This document shows, piece by piece, positions 1-6,813 of a DNA stretch of 7,845 nucleotides. The translations under genes were made by a program, and so were the position numbers. The notes beneath the pieces were generated by a model. That model did not search any database. It had not been told where the DNA came from and worked only from the letters and a program-made list of their open reading frames with translations. How positions within the stretch are numbered: position 1 is the first letter of the stretch; each line of letters opens with the position of its first letter. The stretch is from Rhodoferax sp. (lineage in GTDB: Bacteria > Pseudomonadota > Gammaproteobacteria > Burkholderiales > Burkholderiaceae): positions 1 to 7,845 of the forward strand of contig JAIFMT010000133.1 of assembly GCA_020048295.1 (NCBI GenBank), given 5' to 3'.

Positions 1-101
1 CAGGCCCGCTGGGCCAAAAAATGATGCCTTTGGGCCGGATGCAGACCCAAGGTATGGTCGGCTACCAGACAACGGGGTTGGGTGCCATTGACAATTTATA
101 A
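1..101 (+). CDS. 3' end of an unidentified protein gene (partial)
   Basis: Reading from base 3, an open frame runs to a TAA stop at 99-101 and encodes about 32 residues ending in GYQTTGLGAIDNL. The third codon positions are mostly G or C, as in the intact genes of the window, which favours this frame as a real gene end over the other five. The visible part is rich in Gly, Met and Gln and shows no membrane segment or motif I can assign. I do not recognise the family and give no function. The gene begins outside the window. Confidence 0.5.
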   Translation, partial: GPLGQKMMPLGRMQTQGMVGYQTTGLGAIDNL

Positions 102-104
102 CCA

Positions 105-144
105 ATCGGCCTATAGCCCTTTCGATACAAGCGTTAGCTGCTAT
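105..144 (-). repeat. 40-base intergenic repeat, copy A
   Basis: The reverse complement of this stretch starts ATAGCAGCTAACGCTT and ends AAGGGCTATAGGCCGAT. It lines up without gaps over 40 bases with copies at 5306-5345 and 7399-7438; by my count 27 of 40 positions match the copy at 7399. It starts only four bases after the stop codon of the preceding gene. It is the most diverged and the only inverted copy of the three. I see no flanking target duplication and no coding capacity. Confidence 0.65.
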
Positions 145-189
145 CGGAATAATATTTCTAAAGAAACTCGTCGACCCACACCTGACGCA

Positions 190-403
190 CTAGACATCGG
201 CTCGATCCGGTCGGGCTTGCCCCCTGCGCCAGAACTGGCCCAGCAGCGGCTTGACGCTGATGCCGTGCATCAGGATCGACATCGTCACCACAATCAGTGT
301 GAGTTGGATCAGTTGTAACGCCAGCCCCTCGGGCAAGCCGTGTCCGATGGCGTACATCAGGTAATACAGCGAGCCGACCCGCGCACACCAAACCTGGCCG
401 TCA
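190..403 (-). pseudogene. C-terminal remnant of a CPA1-family Na+/H+ antiporter
   Basis: On the minus strand a frame ending at a TAG (190-192) encodes GSLYYLMYAIGHGLPE followed by LIVVTMSILMHGISVKPLL and a short basic tail. This strongly resembles the last transmembrane helices and C-terminus of bacterial CPA1 (NhaP-like) cation:proton antiporters. Just upstream, the expected FGVRG is present (from about 392 down) but in another frame: one G appears to be missing from the G run at about 378-380. Beyond about base 403 the resemblance ends, 35 bases from the nitroreductase stop codon, so the rest of a protein of several hundred residues is absent. With one frameshift and a large 5' truncation it cannot make a transporter. 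The family call is by recognition of these motifs; the frameshift alone could be a sequencing error, but the truncation could not. Confidence 0.7.
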
Positions 404-437
404 GAGACTGATTGCCCTGGCAGCGCTTTGAACGGAC

Positions 438-1076
438 TTATTTGACCTCGCTGACAAACTGATTGCGCGGGCGGCGCACCTTTTTCAGGTTCACCAGCCA
501 GTCTTGGTCGGCTTCACGGTAGCCCAGCGGCACGATGGCCACGCTGCGCAGGCCACGCGCCTTCAAGTCCAGAATCTGGTCCAGCGCTGCCGGGTCAAAG
601 CCTTCCATCGGGGTTGCATCCACTTCTTCAAAGGCAGCAGCAATCAAGGCAGCACCCAGCGCAATGTAGGCCTGGCGGGCAGCGTGTTCAAAGTTGACTT
701 GGGGCTGACGTGGCGGGTAGGCCGCCAGCAGCTTCTGGCGGTAGGCTTCCCAGCCTTCGTTGGCACCCCCACGCTGGGCGTTGGTCAGGTCGAACATGGC
801 GTTGATGCGCTCGGCGGTGTAGTTGTCCCAAGCGGCAAACACCAGCAGGTGCGAACCATCGGTAATCTGGCCCTGGTTCCAGGCGATTGGTTTGATCTGC
901 GCGCGCACTGCCGGGTTGGTGACCACAATGACCTCAAACGGCTGCAAACCGCTGGAGGTGGGAGCCAGGCGAGCGGCTTCAACAATGCGGTCAACCTTGT
1001 CCTGCGGCACGGTCTTGGCAGGGTTCATTTTTTTGGTGGCGTAGCGCCATTCAAGCTTGTCGAGAAGTTCAGACAT
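438..1076 (-). CDS. NfsB-like NAD(P)H-dependent nitroreductase
   Basis: This 212-residue protein belongs to the FMN-dependent nitroreductase family, soluble cytoplasmic enzymes that reduce nitroaromatics and quinones using NAD(P)H, usually as homodimers. Length and motifs match the E. coli NfsB subgroup. The N-terminal RYATKK (11-16) corresponds to the FMN phosphate-binding Arg and Lys. SSGLQPFEV (41-49) matches the SQPW-like segment. ATPMEGFDPAALD (154-166) and the LRSVAIVPLGYR strand (176-187) are typical. K199 and R201 near the C-terminus match the second phosphate-binding pair. The ATG at 1074-1076 is chosen because the family match begins at MSELLDKLEW. The open frame extends upstream to 1268, but that part has no family resemblance. 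The ribosome-binding site is weak (AGAAAG about ten bases upstream). It is transcribed divergently from the c-di-GMP gene. The natural substrate cannot be told from sequence. Confidence 0.93.
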   Translation of the reverse strand: MSELLDKLEWRYATKKMNPAKTVPQDKVDRIVEAARLAPTSSGLQPFEVIVVTNPAVRAQIKPIAWNQGQITDGSHLLVFAAWDNYTAERINAMFDLTNAQRGGANEGWEAYRQKLLAAYPPRQPQVNFEHAARQAYIALGAALIAAAFEEVDATPMEGFDPAALDQILDLKARGLRSVAIVPLGYREADQDWLVNLKKVRRPRNQFVSEVK

Positions 1077-1471
1077 GGGAGGGCTTTCTTGAGGGGGTAA
1101 ACAATGCGGTGGGTCGCAGCATTCAGGGTTATTGACTTGACCCAAACGGAACTCAATACATCGGGGGCGGGCTTGAGAACTGGTGGCATCTTGCCATTTC
1201 GCAAGGGTGGCCACGGGCAGAGAACAACCGGACGCGTCAAAAGTGATGGCCGGCCGGCTCAACCACATAGACTTTTCTGAGTTTAGCTAGGGCGGCGTCA
1301 GCCGGACCTTGTCAGTAGGTCGTTGTGCTCAAGTGATGAGAAATCCAACAACAAGTTGTCGTTGATCCCCTTGTCTACAACAGCTGCACATAGAATTTTG
1401 GAAAATGCTGCTCAATTAAGACGAACATCGTTGGCTCGCCTGTTCGACGCCCCAAATTTGACAAATGAACC
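1077..1471. other. divergent intergenic region, no gene seen
   Basis: This 395-base spacer lies between the divergent starts of the nitroreductase and the multidomain c-di-GMP gene, so it should carry both promoters. I see no convincing coding frame, RNA gene or terminator. There is a 19-base imperfect inverted repeat at 1346-1364 (listed separately). A TTGTCT at 1371-1376 could be a -35 element, but I find no good partner -10, so I do not call a promoter. Confidence 0.6.
1346..1364. promoter_or_regulatory. candidate operator: 19-base inverted repeat
   Basis: CAACAACAAGTTGTCGTTG is an imperfect palindrome with nine-base arms around a central G, eight of nine pairs matching. It sits 107 bases upstream of the multidomain gene and 269 bases upstream of the nitroreductase start on the other strand. 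Its size and symmetry suit a dimeric repressor or activator site. No regulator gene lies next to it, and one such palindrome in 395 bases could be chance. Confidence 0.25.
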
Positions 1472-4400
1472 ATGCCTGATTCAATCCGCCTCGGCTTAAT
1501 GCCCCCCTTGACCGGACTCGTTGAAATCTATGGCCCTGAAATTGTTTGGGCGGCGCGCATTGCCTGCGAAGAAATCAATGAACGCGGTGGCGTGCTCGGC
1601 CGACATCTGCAACTGGTGATCGAGGACGACGGCAGTTTGCCCGATACCGCCGTGCCGGCGGCCGTTCGTCTGATCGATGAACATGGCTGCGTCGCCATCA
1701 TCGGCAATCTGCTGTCGAACTCGCGCATCGCCGTCGCGGAGAAAGTGGCGCAACCCAAGCGAATTCCGTTGCTTAATTTCTCGTTTTACGAAGGCAGCAT
1801 CAGCGGGCGCTATTTTTTCAATTTTGCCGCACTGCCCAACCAGCAGATCGACCAGATGATTCCGTTCATGGCGCGCCGCTACGGTCTCAAAATGTTCTTT
1901 GCCGGCAACAACTACGAATGGCCGCGCGGCTCGATTGATGCCGCCAAGCGTGTTTTGCAGCGCCAGGGCGGCGACACCGTCGGCGAGGAGTACCTGCCCA
2001 TCGGTTGCGATATCGCCAGCATCGACCTCTTGCTGGCGCAGGTGGCACGTTCTGGTGCTGACGTGTTTGTGCCCTATTTTGCCGGCAGCGACCAGATGAC
2101 CTTGCTGACCCGCTTTACTGAACTGGGGCTGAAAAAGCGCATGGCGGTGGTGATGGGACATTACGACGAAATGATGGTGAGCCTGCTGCCGGCGCAAGTC
2201 CGTGAGGGCTTTTATTCCAGCAACAGCTATTTCATGTCGCTCGACACCGCAGAGAGTCGCAGCTACCAACAGCGCCTGCTGCGCCAGCCCGGTGTCACGG
2301 GCATCTGGCCCCACGGCAATGGCGTGCTGACCAATTTTGGCGAGGGCACCTACCTGTGTGTGCACGCCTTCGCCAACGCGCTGGCGGCGGCGGGCACGGC
2401 TGAGGCAGAGGCGCTGGTGGATGCCTTGGAAAAAGTGCGCATCACCGGGCCACAAGGTGGGGTGGAGATGGATGCGGCCACCCACCACGCGCACATCAAC
2501 AGCTATCTTTCGCGCTGCAATGCCGACGGCACCTTCACCATCGTCGAGAGCTTTGGCCGCATTGCACCGTGGATTCCTGAGCGCTACCGGGAGCAGGTAC
2601 ACGTTGCGCGCTTGCATGATTCCCCAACCACCAGCGCAGCCCGTCTGACGGCGCAAGTCCTACCGCCCCGAGCCAAAATTGGCTCGGCCCTGCAGATATT
2701 GTCAATTGCCGACATGGCCATTCTGGCCACCGACGCGCACGGGGTCATCAGCGATGCGAACCCCAGCGCCTGTCTGGTTTTTGGCTATCCGGAGGAAGAG
2801 TTGCGCGGCATGTCGGTGCATCTGCTGCTGCCACCCCATTTTCGGCAGCGGCATGCCGAATTGCTGCGTGGTTTTGTCGAGGGGGAGGAAGACGCGCGCC
2901 GGATGTCGGGGCGCGGCGAGATGATGGGCTACCGCAAGGATGGCAGTTTTTTTCCACTCGAAGCGTCCATTGCCAAGGTCAGGAATGGCGATGAATGGCT
3001 GCTGGTGGTCAGCCTGCGCGACATCACCGAGCGCAAGAAGGCCGAAGATGAACTGACGCGACGTGCCACGCACGATCCCCTCACCGGACTGCCAAACCGG
3101 GCGCTGATTCGTGAGCGGCTGGTCAATGCCTTGCAACGTTCGCGCCGCAGCGACTTGAGCGTGGCCCTGCTGTTTGTTGATCTTGATGGCTTCAAGCTCA
3201 TCAACGACACCCATGGCCACGACAGCGGCGACGCGCTGCTGCGCGCGGTGGCCACCCGGCTGATTGAGCAGGTGCGACCAGGCGACACGGTGGCACGCCT
3301 GGCCGGCGACGAATTTGTCGTTTTATGCGAACAGGTGGAGCAACCCACTGACATGTCGGTCATGGCCGAGCGTATCAATGGCGTTCTGCGCCAGCCGGTC
3401 GATTGCAATGGCTTGCCGCTGGCTGTCACGGCCAGTATTGGCATTGCCATCGGCAGCGGCAGCATCCACGATGCCGATGACCTGATGCGTTTTGCAGACA
3501 CGGCCATGTATGCCGTGAAGGGAAAAGGGCGCGACGGCTGGCAGTTCTTCAACGAGAGCCTGCAGGACATGGCCAGCCAGCGCTTGCTCATCACCCATGG
3601 TCTGCGCACGGCCATCGAGCGCAACGAACTGTCGCCACGCTTCCAGCCCATTGTGATTACCGAGAGTGGCCGCATGGTCGGCGCCGAACTGCTGCTGCGC
3701 TGGCATCCACCCACGGGTGAGGTGTCGCCGGCGGAATTTATTCCGATTGCGGAATTGACCGGCACCATCGTGCCGATCGGTGCCTGGGTTTTTCGTGAGG
3801 CCTGTCGTGCCGAAGCCGAGTGGCGCCAGCGCTGGGGTGAGAACGCACCGTATATTTCGGTGAATGTCTCGGTACGGCAGTTGAGCGAGGAGACGCTTGC
3901 CGACGGTTTTGCCGCCACGCTGCGCGAGACCGGTGCCGACCCGGCGCGCCTGCTGCTGGAAATCACCGAAACCTCATTGATGGCAGATGTCGAAACCAAT
4001 CTGCGCGTCTTGCGTCGCCTGGCCGATCTTGGTCTGCGGGTGGCGGTGGATGATTTCGGTACCGGGTATTCATCGCTGGCGCAACTCACCCGCATGCCGG
4101 TCAATGTGCTGAAGATCGACCGTGCCTTTGTCGATGGCATTGACAAGAGTGAAGAGAATCGCACCATCATTCGTGCCGTCATCGGGCTGGGACACTCGCT
4201 GGGGCTGAAACTGGTGGCCGAAGGCGTCGAGACGGCTGCCCAGCAGTGTGAGTTGTGCGCTTTTGGTTGCGATCTGATTCAGGGCTACTACTTCCACCGA
4301 CCCTTGACCAAAGCGGATTTTGTCGAGACCTTTGAACGTGCGTTGCAAGAAGACACCCCCGGCAAGACATCCCCGCTTTACTTCCTGATCTATGTCAGCC

Positions 4401-4792
4401 AAGCCACCCATTTGTGCACCGGCGACGACCTCACCGCACTGCAAAAAGGGGCCCAGCAACGCAATCGATCGGCTGGCATCTCGGGCTGCTTGGTATACCA
4501 GGACGGCTACTTCATGCAGATGCTTGAAGGCAAACGGGACACCCTGCTGGCCTTGATAGAACGGATCAAGACTGACCCGCGTCACCATGGCGTGCGCGTG
4601 GTGATCGAAGGCCCGGCACGCCAGCGCTTTTTTACCGACTGGGGCATGGTGCTGCGCGACCTGACCCTGGAGATGAGTGGTCACGACTTTGCGCCATGGC
4701 AGCGTCGCCGGTTCAGCTTTCTTGAACTGGCCGACGACGCAAAAGTCTGTTACACCTACATGACCGCCTATGCACATGGCCGAGCAATTTGA
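1472..4792 (+). CDS. soluble PBP-PAS-GGDEF-EAL-BLUF c-di-GMP sensor protein
   Basis: A 1106-residue protein with five domains. Residues 4-380 resemble the UrtA/AmiC-like branch of type I periplasmic binding proteins (PNQQ 122-125, YEWPR 148-152, GEEYLP 171-176, NSYFMS 251-256). The fold starts at once after Met1, with no signal peptide, and I see no transmembrane helix, so it should be cytoplasmic. Residues 403-525 are a PAS/PAC unit ending in RDITERKKAE. Residues 529-695 are GGDEF, with the active motif as AGDEF (611-615) and an intact RxxD inhibitory site, RPGD (602-605). Residues 706-955 are EAL, with the signature as ELL (739-741) but N798, E830, D860, D861, K881, E917 and Q937 all present. 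Residues 967-1065 are BLUF with Y974, N998, Q1016, W1057 and M1059. It probably makes and/or degrades c-di-GMP in response to a ligand and blue light. An in-frame TGA at 1466-1468 makes this ATG the most upstream start; no Shine-Dalgarno is visible. Confidence 0.95.
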   Translation: MPDSIRLGLMPPLTGLVEIYGPEIVWAARIACEEINERGGVLGRHLQLVIEDDGSLPDTAVPAAVRLIDEHGCVAIIGNLLSNSRIAVAEKVAQPKRIPLLNFSFYEGSISGRYFFNFAALPNQQIDQMIPFMARRYGLKMFFAGNNYEWPRGSIDAAKRVLQRQGGDTVGEEYLPIGCDIASIDLLLAQVARSGADVFVPYFAGSDQMTLLTRFTELGLKKRMAVVMGHYDEMMVSLLPAQVREGFYSSNSYFMSLDTAESRSYQQRLLRQPGVTGIWPHGNGVLTNFGEGTYLCVHAFANALAAAGTAEAEALVDALEKVRITGPQGGVEMDAATHHAHINSYLSRCNADGTFTIVESFGRIAPWIPERYREQVHVARLHDSPTTSAARLTAQVLPPRAKIGSALQILSIADMAILATDAHGVISDANPSACLVFGYPEEELRGMSVHLLLPPHFRQRHAELLRGFVEGEEDARRMSGRGEMMGYRKDGSFFPLEASIAKVRNGDEWLLVVSLRDITERKKAEDELTRRATHDPLTGLPNRALIRERLVNALQRSRRSDLSVALLFVDLDGFKLINDTHGHDSGDALLRAVATRLIEQVRPGDTVARLAGDEFVVLCEQVEQPTDMSVMAERINGVLRQPVDCNGLPLAVTASIGIAIGSGSIHDADDLMRFADTAMYAVKGKGRDGWQFFNESLQDMASQRLLITHGLRTAIERNELSPRFQPIVITESGRMVGAELLLRWHPPTGEVSPAEFIPIAELTGTIVPIGAWVFREACRAEAEWRQRWGENAPYISVNVSVRQLSEETLADGFAATLRETGADPARLLLEITETSLMADVETNLRVLRRLADLGLRVAVDDFGTGYSSLAQLTRMPVNVLKIDRAFVDGIDKSEENRTIIRAVIGLGHSLGLKLVAEGVETAAQQCELCAFGCDLIQGYYFHRPLTKADFVETFERALQEDTPGKTSPLYFLIYVSQATHLCTGDDLTALQKGAQQRNRSAGISGCLVYQDGYFMQMLEGKRDTLLALIERIKTDPRHHGVRVVIEGPARQRFFTDWGMVLRDLTLEMSGHDFAPWQRRRFSFLELADDAKVCYTYMTAYAHGRAI

Positions 4793-4843
4793 GTCACTTG
4801 CCCATTCACACCTGCGGAAAATTTTGTCATCTGTTCTTTTCTT

Positions 4844-5140
4844 TTATTTCCCGATGATTTCTTCCACTTCTCGCGCCCCTTTGGCGTAAAGACCGGCTTC
4901 TTCCGGTGCCAGTTCGTGCAGCAATCGCAGGAACTCGCCCGCGTGGACCAGTTCTTCGTCGGCAATTTCCCTGAGCACCTTGACCGCCAGTGGGTTGTCA
5001 GTGGATTCGGCGAGCTGCAAGTACAGCTGGGTGGCCTCGTACTCGGAGGCCACCATGAAGCGGATGGCGCGGATGAGTTCCGACTCGGTGAGCCGTCTGC
5101 CGCTGGCCAAGCCTGAAAAGGGGGATGCAAAATCTGGCAT
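4844..5140 (-). CDS. small ferritin-like protein (EncFtn/rubrerythrin type)
   Basis: A 98-residue soluble, mostly helical protein. Helix 1 spans about residues 18-47 (LTESELIRAIRFMVASEYEA) and helix 2 about 50-76 (PLAVKVLREIADEELVHAGE), followed by a short third helix. E33 in helix 1 and E63 with H66 in helix 2 give the E-30-E-3-H spacing of the di-iron site of encapsulated ferritins (E32, E62, H65 in the Rhodospirillum protein). Such two-helix half-ferritins complete the iron site by dimerising. The likely role is iron oxidation or storage, or oxidative-stress defence. I see no encapsulin-targeting tail: the protein stops at EEIIGK, and no encapsulin gene is in view. A COG1633 rubrerythrin-like name is equally defensible. 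The ATG at 5138-5140 is chosen over an upstream in-frame start because AGGAG lies seven bases before it. It converges with the c-di-GMP gene, 51 bases apart, with no clear terminator between. Confidence 0.85.
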   Translation of the reverse strand: MPDFASPFSGLASGRRLTESELIRAIRFMVASEYEATQLYLQLAESTDNPLAVKVLREIADEELVHAGEFLRLLHELAPEEAGLYAKGAREVEEIIGK

Positions 5141-5148
5141 ATCAAAAC

Positions 5149-5153
5149 TCCTG
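5149..5153 (-). promoter_or_regulatory. Shine-Dalgarno site of the ferritin-like gene
   Basis: The minus strand reads AGGAGTTTTGAT before the ATG at 5138-5140, a full AGGAG with near-ideal spacing. It decides the start: the longer in-frame version from 5194 would begin with 18 residues that do not look like the family. Confidence 0.75.
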
Positions 5154-5200
5154 GGGTGGGGGTAAAACACACAGGTTAAGAGCCAGCCTGGCAATCGTCT

Positions 5201-5214
5201 GTTCGATAACGAAC
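5201..5214. promoter_or_regulatory. candidate operator palindrome upstream of the ferritin-like gene
   Basis: GTTCGATAACGAAC has perfect five-base arms around ATAA, 61 bases upstream of the ferritin-like start codon. That is a plausible position for a regulator or for an RNA hairpin in the leader. It does not match the Fur box or the beta-proteobacterial LexA box as I know them. No -35/-10 pair is clear enough to call. Confidence 0.25.
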
Positions 5215-5293
5215 CAACACGGGTATCCAGCGCTGTCCGCCTAGGTTCGGCCCGGGCAAAACCCTCAGATCAACGGGCATATTCTCTGAATTT

Positions 5294-5310
5294 GCTATTT
5301 TAAAAATAGC
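5294..5310. repeat. perfect 8-base hairpin adjoining repeat copy B
   Basis: GCTATTTT and AAAATAGC flank a single A, giving a complete inverted repeat that overlaps the first bases of repeat copy B. Together with the CGCTT/AAGCG arms inside the repeat, a transcript could fold two hairpins. The unit lies 40 bases past the stop of the dehydrogenase gene on the minus strand and may help end that transcript; the run of T typical of a strong terminator is missing. Confidence 0.45.
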
Positions 5311-5345
5311 TACTATCGCTTGACACATAAGCGCTAGAGGCTGAT
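5306..5345 (+). repeat. 40-base intergenic repeat, copy B
   Basis: This copy starts ATAGCTACTATCGCTT and ends AAGCGCTAGAGGCTGAT. It matches the copy at 7399-7438 at about 30 of 40 positions without gaps. CGCTT and AAGCG inside it can pair. It ends four bases from the stop codon of the dehydrogenase gene, in the spacer to the ferritin-like gene. From memory, elements with the GCTAGAGGC core are frequent between genes in Comamonadaceae genomes; I do not know an assigned function. Confidence 0.75.
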
Positions 5346-5349
5346 CTTG

Positions 5350-6675
5350 CTAAAAACCTTGGGCACGAACCCGCCACACCACATTGCCTACGTCATCGGC
5401 GACCAGCAAGGCCCCCTGTTGATCGAGTGCCACACCCACCGGGCGGCCAAGAGCTTTGCCGTCCTCACTCAGGAAGCCCGCCAACACATCCAGCGGAAAA
5501 CCACTGGGTTTGCCATCTTTGAACGGGACGAAAATGACTTTGTAGCCGCTGTGCGGTTGACGGTTCCAGGAGCCGTGCTGCCCGATGAACATGCCGTTGG
5601 CAAAAGCCGGTGGCAGCGTGTTCCCCTGCGACCAGGCCAGACCGAGTGAGGCGGTGTGTGCCCCCAGTGCGTAATCCGGCACCCGTGCTTTGGCTACCAG
5701 GTCAGGCCGTGGCGGCTGTACCCGTTCGTCCACATGCTGGCCAAAATAACTGTAGGGCCAGCCGTAGAAAGCACCGTCTTGCACCGAGGTCATGTAGTCG
5801 GGCACCAGATCGTTGCCCAGGTTGTCGCGTTCATTCACCACCGTCCACAAGGCGCCGCTGCCAGGCTCCCAGGCCAGTCCGTTCGGGTTGCGCAGGCCGG
5901 ATGCAAACACTCGGTGCGCACCCGTGGCGATGTCGACCTCCCAGATGGCGGCGCGCCCGGCTTCAACGGCCATACCACGCTCGGCCACGTTGCTGTTGGA
6001 GCCAACTGTGACAAAGAGCTGTTGGCCATCCTGGCTGGCGATCAGGTTCTTCGTCCAATGGTGGTTGATGGCACCGGCGGGCAAATCGACCACCTTGGCC
6101 CCCGGTGAGGTCAAGTGGGTGTCGCCATCGGTATAAACAAAGCGGCGCAGCGCATCGGTATCGGCAACAAACAGCTGTTGGCCTACCAAGGCCATGCCAA
6201 ACGGTGAATTCAAGCCCTCCAGCAAGACCGAACGCACGTCGGCCACACCGTCCCCATCGGTGTCGCGCAGCAAGGTGATGCGATTGGCACTGGCCACACC
6301 CGCCCCGGCGCGTTTCATCACCAAGCCCATGACCCAGGCTTGGATGCCTTTGGCCGCTTCGGGTTGACGCGGCTTGTTGGTTTCTGCCACCAGCACGTCC
6401 CCATTGGGCAACACATACAACCAGCGCGGGTGATCCAGGTCGCGTGCAAAGGTCGTGACCCGTGTGTCTGGCGCGCTCCAGGGCAAACCACCTTCAGGCC
6501 AGCCGATGGCAGGCGCTATGTTGACCGTTGGAATCAACAAGGTCTGGGGTGCTGGCAGTGTGGGCTGCGCCCCGAAACCAGACATCGGAGGTGCCAGGCT
6601 GGTCTCGGCGCAGGCGGCTAACGCCAGCGTGAATACGGCCGCAAACGGTCGTGTTCTGCGCATCAGGTTTTTCAT
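5350..6675 (-). CDS. lipoprotein of the sorbosone/PQQ sugar dehydrogenase family
   Basis: A 441-residue protein of the COG2133 family (L-sorbosone dehydrogenase, soluble aldose dehydrogenase), six-bladed beta-propellers that often use PQQ and calcium in the periplasm. The N-terminus is a lipoprotein signal: basic [10 protein letters not shown], a hydrophobic stretch, then lipobox LAAC with the lipidated Cys at 22. Ala at +2 suggests the outer membrane. Family motifs follow: [20 protein letters not shown] (81-100), a calcium-type loop DTDGDGVAD (138-146), INHHWTKNL (203-211), [10 protein letters not shown] (262-271), GWPYSYFG (305-312) and GQHGSWNR (365-372). His205/206 is a candidate for the catalytic base. 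The ATG at 6673-6675 is chosen because it begins the signal peptide. An open frame reaches further up to 6870, but that part is a remnant of another gene. Met5 is an alternative start, and no strong ribosome-binding site precedes either. The substrate and true cofactor are not determined by sequence. Confidence 0.88.
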   Translation of the reverse strand: MKNLMRRTRPFAAVFTLALAACAETSLAPPMSGFGAQPTLPAPQTLLIPTVNIAPAIGWPEGGLPWSAPDTRVTTFARDLDHPRWLYVLPNGDVLVAETNKPRQPEAAKGIQAWVMGLVMKRAGAGVASANRITLLRDTDGDGVADVRSVLLEGLNSPFGMALVGQQLFVADTDALRRFVYTDGDTHLTSPGAKVVDLPAGAINHHWTKNLIASQDGQQLFVTVGSNSNVAERGMAVEAGRAAIWEVDIATGAHRVFASGLRNPNGLAWEPGSGALWTVVNERDNLGNDLVPDYMTSVQDGAFYGWPYSYFGQHVDERVQPPRPDLVAKARVPDYALGAHTASLGLAWSQGNTLPPAFANGMFIGQHGSWNRQPHSGYKVIFVPFKDGKPSGFPLDVLAGFLSEDGKALGRPVGVALDQQGALLVADDVGNVVWRVRAQGF

Positions 6676-6813
6676 CAATGAGGCCCGACTGACCTGAGTT
6701 CGCCCGTCAGAGCAGCCTCCGGCGCTTTGCAACTGGGCATCCACCCGTGCTTGCTTGACCAGCGGGCCCGACACGCGGTGCCGGGAGAAACTGCGCATGG
6801 CACTGGCCAGCAA

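Noticed and set aside
504..1100. Plus-strand open frame of 198 codons across the nitroreductase.
   Set aside because: The nitroreductase on the other strand explains the sequence fully. This frame shows no family features.
1496..2656. Long minus-strand open frame of 386 codons opposite the binding-protein domain.
   Set aside because: It is antisense to a gene with clear domains, has His/Gln/Arg-rich composition and no recognisable family. It is an expected shadow in GC-rich DNA.
2929..4182. Minus-strand open frame of 417 codons opposite the GGDEF and EAL domains.
   Set aside because: Ser/Arg-rich antisense translation of a conserved coding region, with no motif of its own.
4793..4843. Shared terminator between the convergent c-di-GMP and ferritin-like genes.
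   Set aside because: AAAATTTT and a T-rich stretch are present, but there is no GC-rich stem in front of a T run on either strand.
5201..5214. LexA-type operator for the palindrome GTTCGATAACGAAC.
   Set aside because: The half-site order and spacing differ from both the CTGT-N8-ACAG box and the GAAC-N4-GTTC box. It is kept only as an unnamed palindrome.
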